Shown here: positions 19,034-27,614 of the stretch, in pieces
Position numbering within the stretch: the stretch's first letter is position 1
How the letters are laid out: each line of letters opens with the position of its first letter
Source of the DNA: Pseudomonadota bacterium
Lineage (GTDB): Bacteria; Desulfobacterota; Desulfovibrionia; Desulfovibrionales; Desulfomicrobiaceae
NCBI GenBank assembly: GCA_018902545.1
Contig: JAHIQM010000002.1
Span: forward strand, 62,001-126,000
Length of the DNA stretch: 64,000 nucleotides
Reading direction: 5' to 3'
The notes under the pieces: generated by a model
Told to the model about the DNA's origin: nothing
What the model saw: the letters and a program-made list of their open reading frames with translations, nothing else
The model's database searches: none
Program-made: the position numbers and the translations under genes

Positions 19034-20724
19034 AAAGCCTCCAGAATGGGCTGCAGCCGTTCCATGACGAACCCGGCCGTAAGCGTCCGGCCGTCATAGC
19101 GCAGAACTGTGTCTTTAATGTGAAAACCTGTTGTCTTGCGCAGCAGACCCGCAAACTGGGCGGTGCTGTTGCCTTCCACTGTCACGACTGTCCCTGCCGC
19201 TTCAAGACGCGGCATGAAGGTCTCGGGGACCAGGGGCCAGACCTGAGTGAAGCACAGGCAGGCGGCCTTGACCCCGTTTTCGCGCAGACCTGCGGTCACT
19301 TCGCGCAAGACCTCACAGGTGGACCCCCAGCCGACCAGCAGCAGGTCCGGCTCTTCGTCGCCCGAAAACTCCGGCGGCAGGACTTCTGACAGGATCACGT
19401 CCATCTTGGCCAGGCGCTTGTCCTGCATGCGCACGCGGATGCCTCCATCCTCGATGATGTGTCCGACCTCGTCGTGTTCATGGGAATCGGCCAGAACCAG
19501 GCTCTTCCCGTGCCCGGGAATGCGCCGGGGGGATATGGGATTGTCCCAGTTGTAGCGACGGTAGTTCTCCGGGTCGGTGTCGCCCAGGTCAGGATCCGCA
19601 ATGGGCGCAAGCACCTCCAGATCAAAGGGCGCGACAGACCGCGGGGCGCTGGCCAGATACTGATCCGAGAGCACAAACACCGGCCCCTGGCTCTTTTCGG
19701 CCAGATCAAAAGCCTTGTGGGTCAGATAAAAGCAATCCTCCAGCGTGGCCGGGGCGAGGATGGCGCGTGGGAATTCGCCATGCCCGGCATAAAGGACAAG
19801 CTCCAGGTCCGCCTGCTCCGTACGCGTGGCCAGACCCGTGGCCGGGCCGGGGCGCTGCACCACGACAAAGACCACCGGCGTCTCCGAGACTCCGGCCAGG
19901 CTGACGGCCTCGGTCATCAGGGCGAACCCGCCGCCCGAGGTGGGCACGATGCTCCGCGCTCCGGCGTAAGCCGCGCCAAGCGCCATGTTCGCGGCCGCGA
20001 TCTCATCCTCGGCCTGCTCCACCACGACGCCCATTTCAACAGCGGCATGCACCAGGCCTTCAGCGATGGAGGTCGCCGGTGACATGGGGTAGTACCCGCA
20101 AAAACGTACTCCGGCGGCCAACGCGCCGAGAACGATGGCTTGGTTGCCGTCCATGCTCAGCATTTTGGTCGGGTCATCGACTTTGGGCAGGGGCAGGCTC
20201 GGCGCGTTTTCGGCGGCCCACTTCATTGAAGAAGACAGCACGTCCAAGTTGCTGGAGACGATCTTGTCCCCCTTGGCACGGAACTCTTCCTCTAGCTGCT
20301 CCTCGAACAGGGACGCCTCAAGGCCAAGCATGGCCCCGATCACGCCAAGCAAGGCCACGTTGCGGAACACAGGACGCGACGCGAGCTCCGCAAAGGGGAT
20401 GGCCACCATGCCGGGACGGGCAGGCAGTTCCCAGGCCGCGTCGACCAGGATGATGCCCGGATCCTTGAGCTTGTCCTTGTGCAGATCCACGCTTTCCTGG
20501 CTCATGGCCGCCAGCAGGTGAAAAGTGTCCGGCGGTCCCTGTACGGGACGCGAGCCGATGCGCAGGCGAAAATTGTTGTGTCCGCCCCGCACCCGGGACA
20601 TGACATGATGGGCCCCAAGCAGATGTCTGCCCGAGCGGACCACGGCCTTCACGAGCAGCCCGGACACGGTATCCAGGCCCTGACCGGCCTCCCCTCCCAT
20701 AATTAAATGCAGTTCCTTGTGCAC
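19030..20724 (-). CDS. korA: 2-oxoacid:ferredoxin oxidoreductase, fused gamma-alpha subunit
   Basis: The start is a GTG (20722-20724) with AAGGAG 6 nt upstream; the 90 nt of open frame before it has no such signal. The 564-residue product joins an N-terminal gamma domain (IMGGEAGQGLDTVSG, RVRGGHNNFRLR) to the alpha domain (from about 185; PMSPATSIAEGL, then EAVSLAGVSETPVV). There is no separate ferredoxin-type delta gene, so this is the two-gene KorAB form. It is the first gene of korA-korB-ppiC. Confidence 0.9.
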   Translation of the reverse strand: MHKELHLIMGGEAGQGLDTVSGLLVKAVVRSGRHLLGAHHVMSRVRGGHNNFRLRIGSRPVQGPPDTFHLLAAMSQESVDLHKDKLKDPGIILVDAAWELPARPGMVAIPFAELASRPVFRNVALLGVIGAMLGLEASLFEEQLEEEFRAKGDKIVSSNLDVLSSSMKWAAENAPSLPLPKVDDPTKMLSMDGNQAIVLGALAAGVRFCGYYPMSPATSIAEGLVHAAVEMGVVVEQAEDEIAAANMALGAAYAGARSIVPTSGGGFALMTEAVSLAGVSETPVVFVVVQRPGPATGLATRTEQADLELVLYAGHGEFPRAILAPATLEDCFYLTHKAFDLAEKSQGPVFVLSDQYLASAPRSVAPFDLEVLAPIADPDLGDTDPENYRRYNWDNPISPRRIPGHGKSLVLADSHEHDEVGHIIEDGGIRVRMQDKRLAKMDVILSEVLPPEFSGDEEPDLLLVGWGSTCEVLREVTAGLRENGVKAACLCFTQVWPLVPETFMPRLEAAGTVVTVEGNSTAQFAGLLRKTTGFHIKDTVLRYDGRTLTAGFVMERLQPILEAL

Positions 20725-20972
20725 GAATGTCTCCTTGGTTACGCATGCGCACGACGTTGGTGCGACATGAATTTTAATCATCTCCCTGTTGGCATATTTT
20801 GAGGGAGGAGACAACCACCGGAAGGCTGATTGGACGGAAAATCGACGCCTGCCCCGACAAAGCCCCGCACAGGAAAAGCGCCACCTGACAAGGCACCAGC
20901 CACTGGACGGGGCCGACGGAAATCCTTAAGGCAATCGCGGCAAGCAGGCTCATCCGTAAACAGGAACTCTCC

Positions 20973-22634
20973 ATGTCCTCACCAACCCTCGTCATCGGCA
21001 TCGACACCGGCGGCACCTACACCGACGCCATTGTGCTCGACCACTCATCGGGACAGGTCATGGCCGCGGTCAAGACCCCGACCACGGCCCACGACCCGGC
21101 GATAGGCATAGGCCGCAGCCTGGAAATGGCGCTTCGCGCCTCGGCCGTAGATCCCGGAAGCGTGGAACTCGTCACCGTGTCCACGACCCTGGCCACCAAC
21201 GCCCTGGTCGAAGACAAAGGCGCGGAGGTCGGACTCTTCGTCATCGGCCACGACAATCGCCTGCGCGTTCCGGCGGCGGACATGCGCTTCATCCCCGGCG
21301 GACACAAGGCCAGGGGGGTTGAATCCGAGCCACTGGGCATGAACTTTCTGGTCGACGGCATCGCCGCCATGAAAGACCGCGTGGACGCGTACGCCGTCTG
21401 TGCCATGCTCGCCTTCGAGGACCCGACCCACGAACTGGTCGCGGCCAGGGCCATCGAGCTGGTCGATCCCAAGCCCGTTTTCTGCTCGCACCAGGCCAGC
21501 ACCCGCCCCGGCATGGAAGAACGCGCCGCCACGGCCGTGCTGAACGCTCGCCTGCTGCCCGTCATGCAGGATTTCCTGCGCAGCATCGCCCGTTCCATGG
21601 AACGCCTCGGCCTGTCCTGCCCGGTGCGCATCGTGCGCGGGGATTGCCGAAGCATGAACCTGCAGGAGGCCGTGCGCAACTCCTCGGCTACCGTGGCCAG
21701 CGGTCCGGCGGCCACTGCCCTGTTCGGCGGACATGCCGCCGGGGACGAGACCGCGCTGGTCGTGGATGTGGGCGGCACCACCACGGACATCACCCTGATC
21801 AGAAACGGCCACCCCGTGGTTCGCGAGGAAGGCATGACCATCGGCTCCTGGCGCACCCACGTGCGGGCCGTGGAGATGTACACCGTCGGCCTTGGCGGCG
21901 ACAGTCTGGTCCGCGTCGAAAGCGGCAGGCTGTCCCTGGGGCCCGCCCGGGTTGTACCCCTGTCCCAGGCCCATCTTTACCTTGAAGGACCAGCCCTTGC
22001 GGCCGTGACCAATCCCCAGGCCTGGCTTGGAGCGGACCTCTGCGCCCAGTGCGTGCAGCTTGCTCCCGGAGTCGAGGCCGGAGACGACGCGATCCTGAAC
22101 TGGCTCGCCGAAAACGGGCCAGCCACACCCGCGCGCCTGCGGCAGGAGCTGGCCCTGGCCGAATCGAGCCTTGACAAGGCCATCCTCAGGCTACAGGCCG
22201 CGCGACTGGTCATCACTTGCGGCTTCACGCCCACCGACGCACTGCACGTCCTTGACCGCCTGCACCTGGGCGACAAGCTGCCCGCCATGCAGGGCGCAGA
22301 GGTGCTGGCCGCGTTGCTCGGACTTACCACCGAACTTTTCTGCGAACGCGTGCTTGAAAAGGCCCACGACACCATCGCCGCGACCATCCTCGGGGCCCTC
22401 GGCAACCGGGAAGTGGGCCCGGCCCTGACCCGGTTGCTGAATCAATCCGACCCCGACGCGCTGCTCGACATCACGATCCGCGTCCGGCCCCGCATCATCG
22501 GCATCGGCGCGGCAGCCCCGTTCCTGCTGCCGGAAGTCGCCGCCAGGCTCGGTACGACGGCGGTCTTTCCCAAACATTATGAAGTCGGCAACGCACTGGG
22601 CGCGGCCCTCATGGATACCACCAGCAAGGAGTGA
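20973..22634 (+). CDS. Hydantoinase/oxoprolinase-family protein (HyuA-like, short form)
   Basis: The 553-residue product has the ASKHA fold signature IDTGGTYTDA near residues 9-18, a second phosphate motif DVGGTTTDITL near 265, and a late IGIGAAAPFLLPEVA segment. It aligns with the N-terminal nucleotide-binding half of hydantoinase A / 5-oxoprolinase, but no HyuB partner is present. Such short forms are common in anaerobes, and their substrate is not established. AGGA precedes the ATG. Stop, ribosome-binding site and next start are interleaved with the gene at 22637, so they form an operon. Confidence 0.8.
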   Translation: MSSPTLVIGIDTGGTYTDAIVLDHSSGQVMAAVKTPTTAHDPAIGIGRSLEMALRASAVDPGSVELVTVSTTLATNALVEDKGAEVGLFVIGHDNRLRVPAADMRFIPGGHKARGVESEPLGMNFLVDGIAAMKDRVDAYAVCAMLAFEDPTHELVAARAIELVDPKPVFCSHQASTRPGMEERAATAVLNARLLPVMQDFLRSIARSMERLGLSCPVRIVRGDCRSMNLQEAVRNSSATVASGPAATALFGGHAAGDETALVVDVGGTTTDITLIRNGHPVVREEGMTIGSWRTHVRAVEMYTVGLGGDSLVRVESGRLSLGPARVVPLSQAHLYLEGPALAAVTNPQAWLGADLCAQCVQLAPGVEAGDDAILNWLAENGPATPARLRQELALAESSLDKAILRLQAARLVITCGFTPTDALHVLDRLHLGDKLPAMQGAEVLAALLGLTTELFCERVLEKAHDTIAATILGALGNREVGPALTRLLNQSDPDALLDITIRVRPRIIGIGAAAPFLLPEVAARLGTTAVFPKHYEVGNALGAALMDTTSKE

Positions 22635-22636
22635 AC

Positions 22637-22966
22637 ATGCATTTCAGGGAACAGTGTTTTGCAGCGGCCATGGAAATTTGCAGTGAAGGCGAACTGGTTG
22701 AGGTCGTGCATGCCTGGTTGCCAGCCGATTGCGGCTACGTGGTCCACGCCTGGGCCGAAGTTGAGGACGCGGTCTATGACCTGACCGAATGCGAACTTCC
22801 CATGCGCAAGGCTGACTACTACCAGCGCATGGGCGTGCGCGAAAACCTGACCCGCCGCTACGGCCGCGTGGAGTACTTCACCCTCATGGCCGAAACCGGC
22901 AGCATGGGGCCCTTTGACACGAAATTCTTCTTCGCCAACCAGACCTCGTTTTTGCCCCAGGCTTGA
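22637..22966 (+). CDS. Small protein, possible transglutaminase-like fold
   Basis: The 109-residue product starts at ATG 22637, 5 nt after AAGGAG inside the upstream stop region; a GTG at 22631 is the alternative. It contains GYVVHAWAEVEDAVYDLTE, which resembles the His and Asp parts (HAW..E, then D.T) of the transglutaminase/arylamine acetyltransferase catalytic triad. A cysteine precedes it, but the spacing is short, so an active enzyme is doubtful. There is no signal peptide. It is coupled to the hydantoinase-like gene and lies 5 nt before the transporter. I do not recognise the family. Confidence 0.65.
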   Translation: MHFREQCFAAAMEICSEGELVEVVHAWLPADCGYVVHAWAEVEDAVYDLTECELPMRKADYYQRMGVRENLTRRYGRVEYFTLMAETGSMGPFDTKFFFANQTSFLPQA

Positions 22967-22971
22967 CGAAC

Positions 22972-23862
22972 ATGCCCTTTGCCGGAGAAATTGCCGCCCT
23001 TTCGGCGGCCTTCATCTGGGCCGTAGCGACCATGATCTACGCCCGCACCGGCAACCGGGCCCCGGCCCTGTTTTTGAATTTGGTCAAAGGCACCATCGCC
23101 GTGGCCATGCTCAGTGTGACCATCCTGGTTCTTGGCGACGCGCCCCCGGAACTGACGACCTCACAATGGCTGTGGCTGGCGGCCAGCGGGGTTGTCGGCA
23201 TCAGCATCGGCGACAGCGCCTATTTCTCGGCCATAAGGCGCGTCGGCCCCAGCCAGACCCTGCTGGTCGAATCCCTGGCCCCGCCGCTGACCGGCGTTCT
23301 GGCTCTCTTTTTCCTGCACGAAGCCATCGGATTCTGGGCCTGGACCGGCATCTTCCTGACCATGAGCGGCATCCTCTGGGTAGTCACGGAGCATCACCCT
23401 CAACAAAAGAGCCTGCACCTGCCGGGTCTGGGCTTCGCTACCCTGGCCGCCCTGTGCCAGGCCGCCGGCATGGTCATGTCCCGGCAGGTCATGGTCAGTA
23501 CGGACATCACCCCCTTGTGGGCCGCCCTCATCCGCTTGGCTGCGGCCAGCCTTGTGCTGTGGACCGTGCTGCCGGTGCTGCGGCCCGACATCGTGCTGCG
23601 GCGCGAAACCTGGCGGGCCATCGGCACTGCCAAAAACGGATGGGCCTTCTTCACTCTGGCCGTCTTCCTGGGCACGTTCCTGGGCATCTGGCTGCAGCAG
23701 GCCGCCCTCAAGCTGACGGGCGCAGCCATCGCCCAGACCCTCATTTCGGTCAGCCCCCTCTTTGCTCTTGGCCTGGCGGTCATGTGTGGACAAGTGGTCT
23801 CCCGGCGCAGCCTCGTCGGCGCCCTGATCACTCTGACCGGAGTCGCCCTCTTTTTCTGCTAA
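22972..23862 (+). CDS. EamA/DMT-superfamily metabolite exporter
   Basis: The 296-residue product has ten hydrophobic segments in two EamA repeats (about 5-135 and 150-295). Repeat signatures include FIWAVATMIYAR at the start and SPLFALGLAV near the end. It is an inner-membrane transporter of the drug/metabolite type, and its substrate is unknown. The ATG at 22972 is preferred; a TTG at 22963 in the same frame is possible and neither has a strong ribosome-binding site. It is the last gene of the hydantoinase-like operon, which hints that it may move that enzyme's substrate or product. Confidence 0.85.
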   Translation: MPFAGEIAALSAAFIWAVATMIYARTGNRAPALFLNLVKGTIAVAMLSVTILVLGDAPPELTTSQWLWLAASGVVGISIGDSAYFSAIRRVGPSQTLLVESLAPPLTGVLALFFLHEAIGFWAWTGIFLTMSGILWVVTEHHPQQKSLHLPGLGFATLAALCQAAGMVMSRQVMVSTDITPLWAALIRLAAASLVLWTVLPVLRPDIVLRRETWRAIGTAKNGWAFFTLAVFLGTFLGIWLQQAALKLTGAAIAQTLISVSPLFALGLAVMCGQVVSRRSLVGALITLTGVALFFC

Positions 23863-23962
23863 AGTCCCCGGCCCGGCGGCGCCCGGAGAACCAGAGACTT
23901 GCCTTTTGGCTTGGTCTTGATATTCTTAAGCGCTGCAAAACCTCTCACGTGCCGGGAGCCCC

Positions 23963-25426
23963 ATGACATCATCCTGCCCCCCTCCGATCCAGGCCGCGCC
24001 GGTCAATCTGGTTGTTTTCGGTGCCACCGGGGATCTGGCCATGCGCAAAATCTACCCGGCCCTGGCCTCCCTGTGCAAAAACGGACTGCTCAGCAGGGAC
24101 TCACGCATCCTGGCCGTGGGACGCAAGGATTTCAGCACCCGGCAGTATGCACGTCTCCTGGACGAAAAACTGGCCGCAGCCATCCCTCAGGCGTGCATGG
24201 ACGACCTTGTTCCCCGGATCAGCTACCTGAGCCTGGACCCCGACGATCCCGAATCCGGCCTCGCCCTGAGCCTGGCCCTGGGAGAACTCGACGAGGAGAG
24301 TCCGAAGAACCGGCTCTTCTACCTGGCCGTGCCTCCAGGCGCCTACATCCCCCTGGCCACCATGCTCGGCGAGGCTGGCCTTGGGCGAGAGGAAGAAGAC
24401 AGGAGTGTGAGCATCGTCGTGGAAAAGCCCTTTGGCCGCGATCTGCCCACGGCGCAGGAACTGGACACTGTCCTGCACCGCTATTTCAAGGAACGCCAGA
24501 TTTTCCGCATCGACCACTACATGGCCAAGGAGACGGTGCAGAACGTGCTGCTGCTGCGTTTCGCCAACGCCCTCTTTGAGCCGGTCTGGAACCGTCGCTA
24601 CATCGACCATATCCGCATCACCGCCGCCGAAACCCTCGGCATCGGACATCGCGCGGGCTTCTACGACCAGGCCGGCGTGCTGCGCGACATGTTCCAGAAC
24701 CACATGATGATGCTCCTCTCTCTTTGCGCCATGGAACCGCCGTCCGTGTTCAAGGCCGAACTCGTGCGCGACGAGCGCTCGAAAGTGTTCCGGGCCCTGC
24801 GCCCGCTTGATCTGGAGCGCCTGGATGAGCAACTGATCCTGGGCCAGTACGGGCCGGGCATGGCAGACGGACAGGCCGTGCCCGGATACCTGCAGGAGCC
24901 GGGAGTGCCTGCGGACTCGACCACGCCGACCTTTGCCTGGCTCAAGGTCTATCTGGACAACTGGCGCTGGCAGGGCGTCCCTTTTCATCTCTGCTCGGGC
25001 AAGCGTCTGGAAGCCAAGCACACCGAGATCTCGGTGCAGTTCAAAAGCGTGCCGGTCTCCATGTTCCGCAAGACCGAAGGCGACATCGTCCCTCCCAATC
25101 GGCTGGTCATCGGCATTCACCCCCACGAGGTAGTCCGGCTGGAGGTGCAGACCAAGGGGCAGGGTTCCTCGCTCTGCCTGCAGGGGCAATCCATGGAATT
25201 TTCCTACGGCGCGGGCTCGGGGCTTGGACGTCTGGACGACTACGCCAAAGTCCTGCTGGACTGCATCACCGGCGACCAGACCCTGTTTTGGCGGCAGGAC
25301 GCCGTGGAACTGTGCTGGGGGTTTCTGACGCCCATCCTCGACCGCTGCGACTGCCCGGACAACAAGCTGCCCCTGCATACCTATGCCGCGGGCGGCCCCG
25401 GACCCAAGGCCGCGCAGAGGAGCTAA
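23963..25426 (+). CDS. zwf: Glucose-6-phosphate 1-dehydrogenase
   Basis: The 487-residue product is of family length. The NADP-binding motif VVFGATGDLA is at 17-26 and the active-site RIDHYMAKE is at 182-190. A C-terminal FRKTEGDIVPPNRLVIGIHP segment is typical of the beta+alpha domain. It catalyses the first step of the oxidative pentose phosphate pathway. No pgl or gnd gene is adjacent. GGGAG lies 5 nt before the ATG. Confidence 0.95.
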   Translation: MTSSCPPPIQAAPVNLVVFGATGDLAMRKIYPALASLCKNGLLSRDSRILAVGRKDFSTRQYARLLDEKLAAAIPQACMDDLVPRISYLSLDPDDPESGLALSLALGELDEESPKNRLFYLAVPPGAYIPLATMLGEAGLGREEEDRSVSIVVEKPFGRDLPTAQELDTVLHRYFKERQIFRIDHYMAKETVQNVLLLRFANALFEPVWNRRYIDHIRITAAETLGIGHRAGFYDQAGVLRDMFQNHMMMLLSLCAMEPPSVFKAELVRDERSKVFRALRPLDLERLDEQLILGQYGPGMADGQAVPGYLQEPGVPADSTTPTFAWLKVYLDNWRWQGVPFHLCSGKRLEAKHTEISVQFKSVPVSMFRKTEGDIVPPNRLVIGIHPHEVVRLEVQTKGQGSSLCLQGQSMEFSYGAGSGLGRLDDYAKVLLDCITGDQTLFWRQDAVELCWGFLTPILDRCDCPDNKLPLHTYAAGGPGPKAAQRS

Positions 25427-25541
25427 GCGTGAGCGCGTGGGAAGTCCGACGCCCCAATCCGTTGCACACGCAACTCCATGCCTGACTGTTGAATACAAAT
25501 ATCCAGGCTGTTAACCATTCACCACCCTCAAGGGAGGACCC

Positions 25542-26627
25542 ATGGCCGGTTTTGAAGGCACCAAATGGGCCGATTTTCAATCGCGCTACCTGCTCCACGA
25601 CAAGTCCCTCGCCATGGTCCCCATGGCGGACACAGTTCCGGCGGTGTCCCGCTCCATCCATTACGGGCTTTGCCTGGCCTTCGAAGGCATCCGCTACTTC
25701 GTCGGCCCGGCTGAAGACGGCGGCCTGCATATCCAGTTCCTGAACCTGCACAAGAATCTGCAGCGCTTCCGCCGCTCCATTTCCTTTAATCTTGGCGCGG
25801 CCCAGCAGGCCATGGTTCCCTCGGAAGAAGAACTTGAGGGCATGATCCTGCACTACCTGCGCAGCCCGGAACTGGCGGAATTCATCCAGTACATGGGCGA
25901 GTCCGGAGGGCAAGGCTACCTGCGCCCCTTCACCGTGGACGAATCCCGCTCCATCGGCGTGACCTTTCCCGAGAGCCCGTCCATCCGCATGGTCACCTGC
26001 ACCTACGACCGCTACATGGGCGAACCCTTCAGCGGAGTGGTCGTACCGCATCTGGTGCGGGCCGTGGGAGCCAACGGCACGGGCAACCTCAAGCTGGGTG
26101 TCAATTATCTCTTGAGCGTCAAGGCCGTGGACGAGGCCCGGAGCATCCTGCCCGAAGCCAGCTCGGCCCTTTTCCTGGATGACCGCCTGGACCTGCCCCT
26201 GCGCGACCGCCGCGTCACGGAGTGGGATTCTTCCTGCTGCCTCATCGCCCTGACGGATGGCACGGTGGTGAAAATCCCCGAAAGTCCGCTCATCCTGCCC
26301 TCGGTGACCATCCAGGGCATCTGCGCCATCCTGCGCGAAGCGGGGGTGAACGTGGAGGAACGGGACATGACCTACGGCGAGCTCATCGCCCGGGCCGAGG
26401 CCGGAGAGATCGCGGCCATCGCCTCCATCGGCACGGCGGGCATCCTGAACCGCGCCCAGCGACTGGTCATGGTCGACGAAAACAACGCGCCATGCGCTGA
26501 AATGCGAGCCCAGACCGAGCACCCCTTATACCAGGCCCTGGGCCGCGCCCGGCAGACCTACTGGGAAATCTACCAGGACAAGGCCCCGGTTCCGAAAGGC
26601 ATGGTCCTGCAAAGCTACCTGATTTGA
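25542..26627 (+). CDS. Branched-chain aminotransferase-like PLP enzyme (fold type IV)
   Basis: The 361-residue product shows IHYGLCLAFEGIRYF, LRPF and the PLP-lysine region NLKLGVNY (K184), matching class IV aminotransferases. The C-terminal half is less typical: the SEATGENIF phosphate loop is replaced by RVTEWDSSCCLIAL, and SIGTAGIL stands where SGTAAE is usual. It may act on an unusual amino or oxo acid. It differs clearly from the canonical ilvE at 14268. GGGAGG precedes the ATG, and a short terminator follows. Confidence 0.8.
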   Translation: MAGFEGTKWADFQSRYLLHDKSLAMVPMADTVPAVSRSIHYGLCLAFEGIRYFVGPAEDGGLHIQFLNLHKNLQRFRRSISFNLGAAQQAMVPSEEELEGMILHYLRSPELAEFIQYMGESGGQGYLRPFTVDESRSIGVTFPESPSIRMVTCTYDRYMGEPFSGVVVPHLVRAVGANGTGNLKLGVNYLLSVKAVDEARSILPEASSALFLDDRLDLPLRDRRVTEWDSSCCLIALTDGTVVKIPESPLILPSVTIQGICAILREAGVNVEERDMTYGELIARAEAGEIAAIASIGTAGILNRAQRLVMVDENNAPCAEMRAQTEHPLYQALGRARQTYWEIYQDKAPVPKGMVLQSYLI

Positions 26628-26635
26628 CAGGAGGC

Positions 26636-26655
26636 GGCAGTCTAAACTGCCTTTT
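26636..26655 (+). terminator. Short hairpin after the aminotransferase-like gene
   Basis: GGCAGT-CTAA-ACTGCC followed by TTTT, 8 nt after the stop. A wider AGGCGGC / GCCGCCT pairing (about 26632-26667) is an alternative fold. The T tract is short, so efficiency is uncertain. Confidence 0.55.
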
Positions 26656-26668
26656 GGGAGGCCGCCTG

Positions 26669-26697
26669 TTGACAACAAGCCCCGGACCCCATATCAG
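26669..26697 (+). promoter_or_regulatory. Promoter for tRNA-Ala
   Basis: TTGACA (26669-26674), a 17-nt spacer and TATCAG (26692-26697). The predicted start is only a few nt before the tRNA 5' end at 26711. Confidence 0.7.
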
Positions 26698-26710
26698 GCA
26701 TCGCACGTCA

Positions 26711-26786
26711 GGGGATGTAGCTCAGCTGGGAGAGCGCTGCGTTCGCAATGCAGAGGCCAGGAGTTCGATCCTCCTCATCTCCACCA
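26711..26786 (+). tRNA. tRNA-Ala (anticodon CGC)
   Basis: Seventy-six nt with encoded CCA. The acceptor stem GGGGATG pairs with CATCTCC and includes the G3-U70 wobble pair that identifies alanine tRNAs. The anticodon loop TTCGCAA gives CGC (reads GCG). D-arm and T-arm (TTCGATC) are canonical. It has its own promoter and terminator. Confidence 0.95.
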
Positions 26787-26797
26787 AGTGCCACGCG

Positions 26798-26836
26798 AAA
26801 GGATATTAGCTAACTAGTTAATATCCTTTTTTATTT
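26798..26836 (+). terminator. Intrinsic terminator after tRNA-Ala
   Basis: An 11-bp stem (AAAGGATATTA / TAATATCCTTT, 26798-26808 with 26819-26829) with a 10-nt loop, followed by TTTATTTT, 12 nt after the tRNA. Confidence 0.85.
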
Positions 26837-27299
26837 TCCGCCTTTCAGAAATAAATCAGGACGCCAAAAAACAGCTTAATTCATGGCCAATTTGCAACTT
26901 TGGACAATTCATTGGAACAAAGAGGTTGTAATAATGGCGTATACATGACTCCCATCTTGGTGAAGGCGCGTGGCCGTGGATGGTCACGGGATAGCCACTT
27001 TTGATCTTGGGGCGCATATCCTTAAGTTCTCTGATAGAAAGGTGCGTAGTTCCGGCACGAAACTGCTCGCCGCGCAACGTCTTTCTTCAATTCTGCGAAG
27101 TTGAAAAATATTATTCTTGCAGTCCGCACGCGCCAGCGGTGTGCTTTGCGGAAGCGTGGCTTGCGTTGCCGGACCACGTGCTTGCCCTTCTGGAGCGGAT
27201 CGAGCTGAACTGGACGAGCGGATTGCCTTGACGTCAGGGTTTTTCCCTTTAGAAGTAATAATGGCGAAGGCCAATCCGAACGCAACTCCGGGGGAATCC
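26837..27299. other. Intergenic stretch before the copper operon
   Basis: About 460 nt of lower-GC DNA. The only recognisable content is the gene remnant at 26945-27017 on the minus strand. A TTGACG at about 27228 followed 16 nt later by TAGAAG could promote the copper operon but is a weak match. No repeat of the tRNA-Ala 3' end was found here. Confidence 0.4.
26945..27017 (-). pseudogene. Frameshifted remnant of the 39332-39601 gene family
   Basis: Reading leftwards from an ATG at 27015-27017, the peptide MRPKIKSGYPVTIHGHA matches the start of the protein at 39332 (MRPKIRTGCPVTIHGQA). A two-nucleotide insertion near 26966 then shifts the frame. In the shifted frame FTKMGV still matches FTKVGV, after which all similarity ends. 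The copy is therefore truncated and frameshifted. The homology begins exactly at the MRPK methionine, which supports that residue as the true start in the intact copy. Confidence 0.75.
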
Positions 27300-27614
27300 A
27301 TGACCGCCTTCACGCACACGCTTGTGTTTTTGTTCATGCTGACCTTGCCTGGTCACGCCGGTCAGGGGACGGAGCCGGATGCTGCGGACGGCAGCCGGAA
27401 TTCTTCCCTGCGCTTTGAATCGGTTTTTGACGGCTACCAGTCCTACCGCCACCAATCCGTGGCTCCATGGAAGGAGTCCAACGAACGCGTCCGGGAAGTG
27501 GGCGGGTGGCGCAGCTATGCGCGGGAAGCGGCAGAGCCGGAAGGCCCCGAAGCTCCCCCGCGATCCGACCCCGACGCGTCGCGACCGGCGCATGATCACG
27601 GGAGCACGCCATGA
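27300..27614 (+). CDS. Small secreted protein of a copper-resistance operon
   Basis: The 104-residue product has a signal peptide (about 1-22, MTAFTHTLVFLFMLTLPGHA). A short conserved-looking block, FDGYQSYRHQSVAPWKESNERVREVG cut at about residues 42-67, is followed by WRSYAREA and a proline- and histidine-containing tail. Short periplasmic proteins with this block are known to me next to TolC and multicopper oxidase genes, but the function is not established. GGGGGA precedes the chosen ATG; an in-frame ATG at 27261 is an alternative. It overlaps the TolC-like gene by 4 nt (ATGA). Confidence 0.7.
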   Translation: MTAFTHTLVFLFMLTLPGHAGQGTEPDAADGSRNSSLRFESVFDGYQSYRHQSVAPWKESNERVREVGGWRSYAREAAEPEGPEAPPRSDPDASRPAHDHGSTP

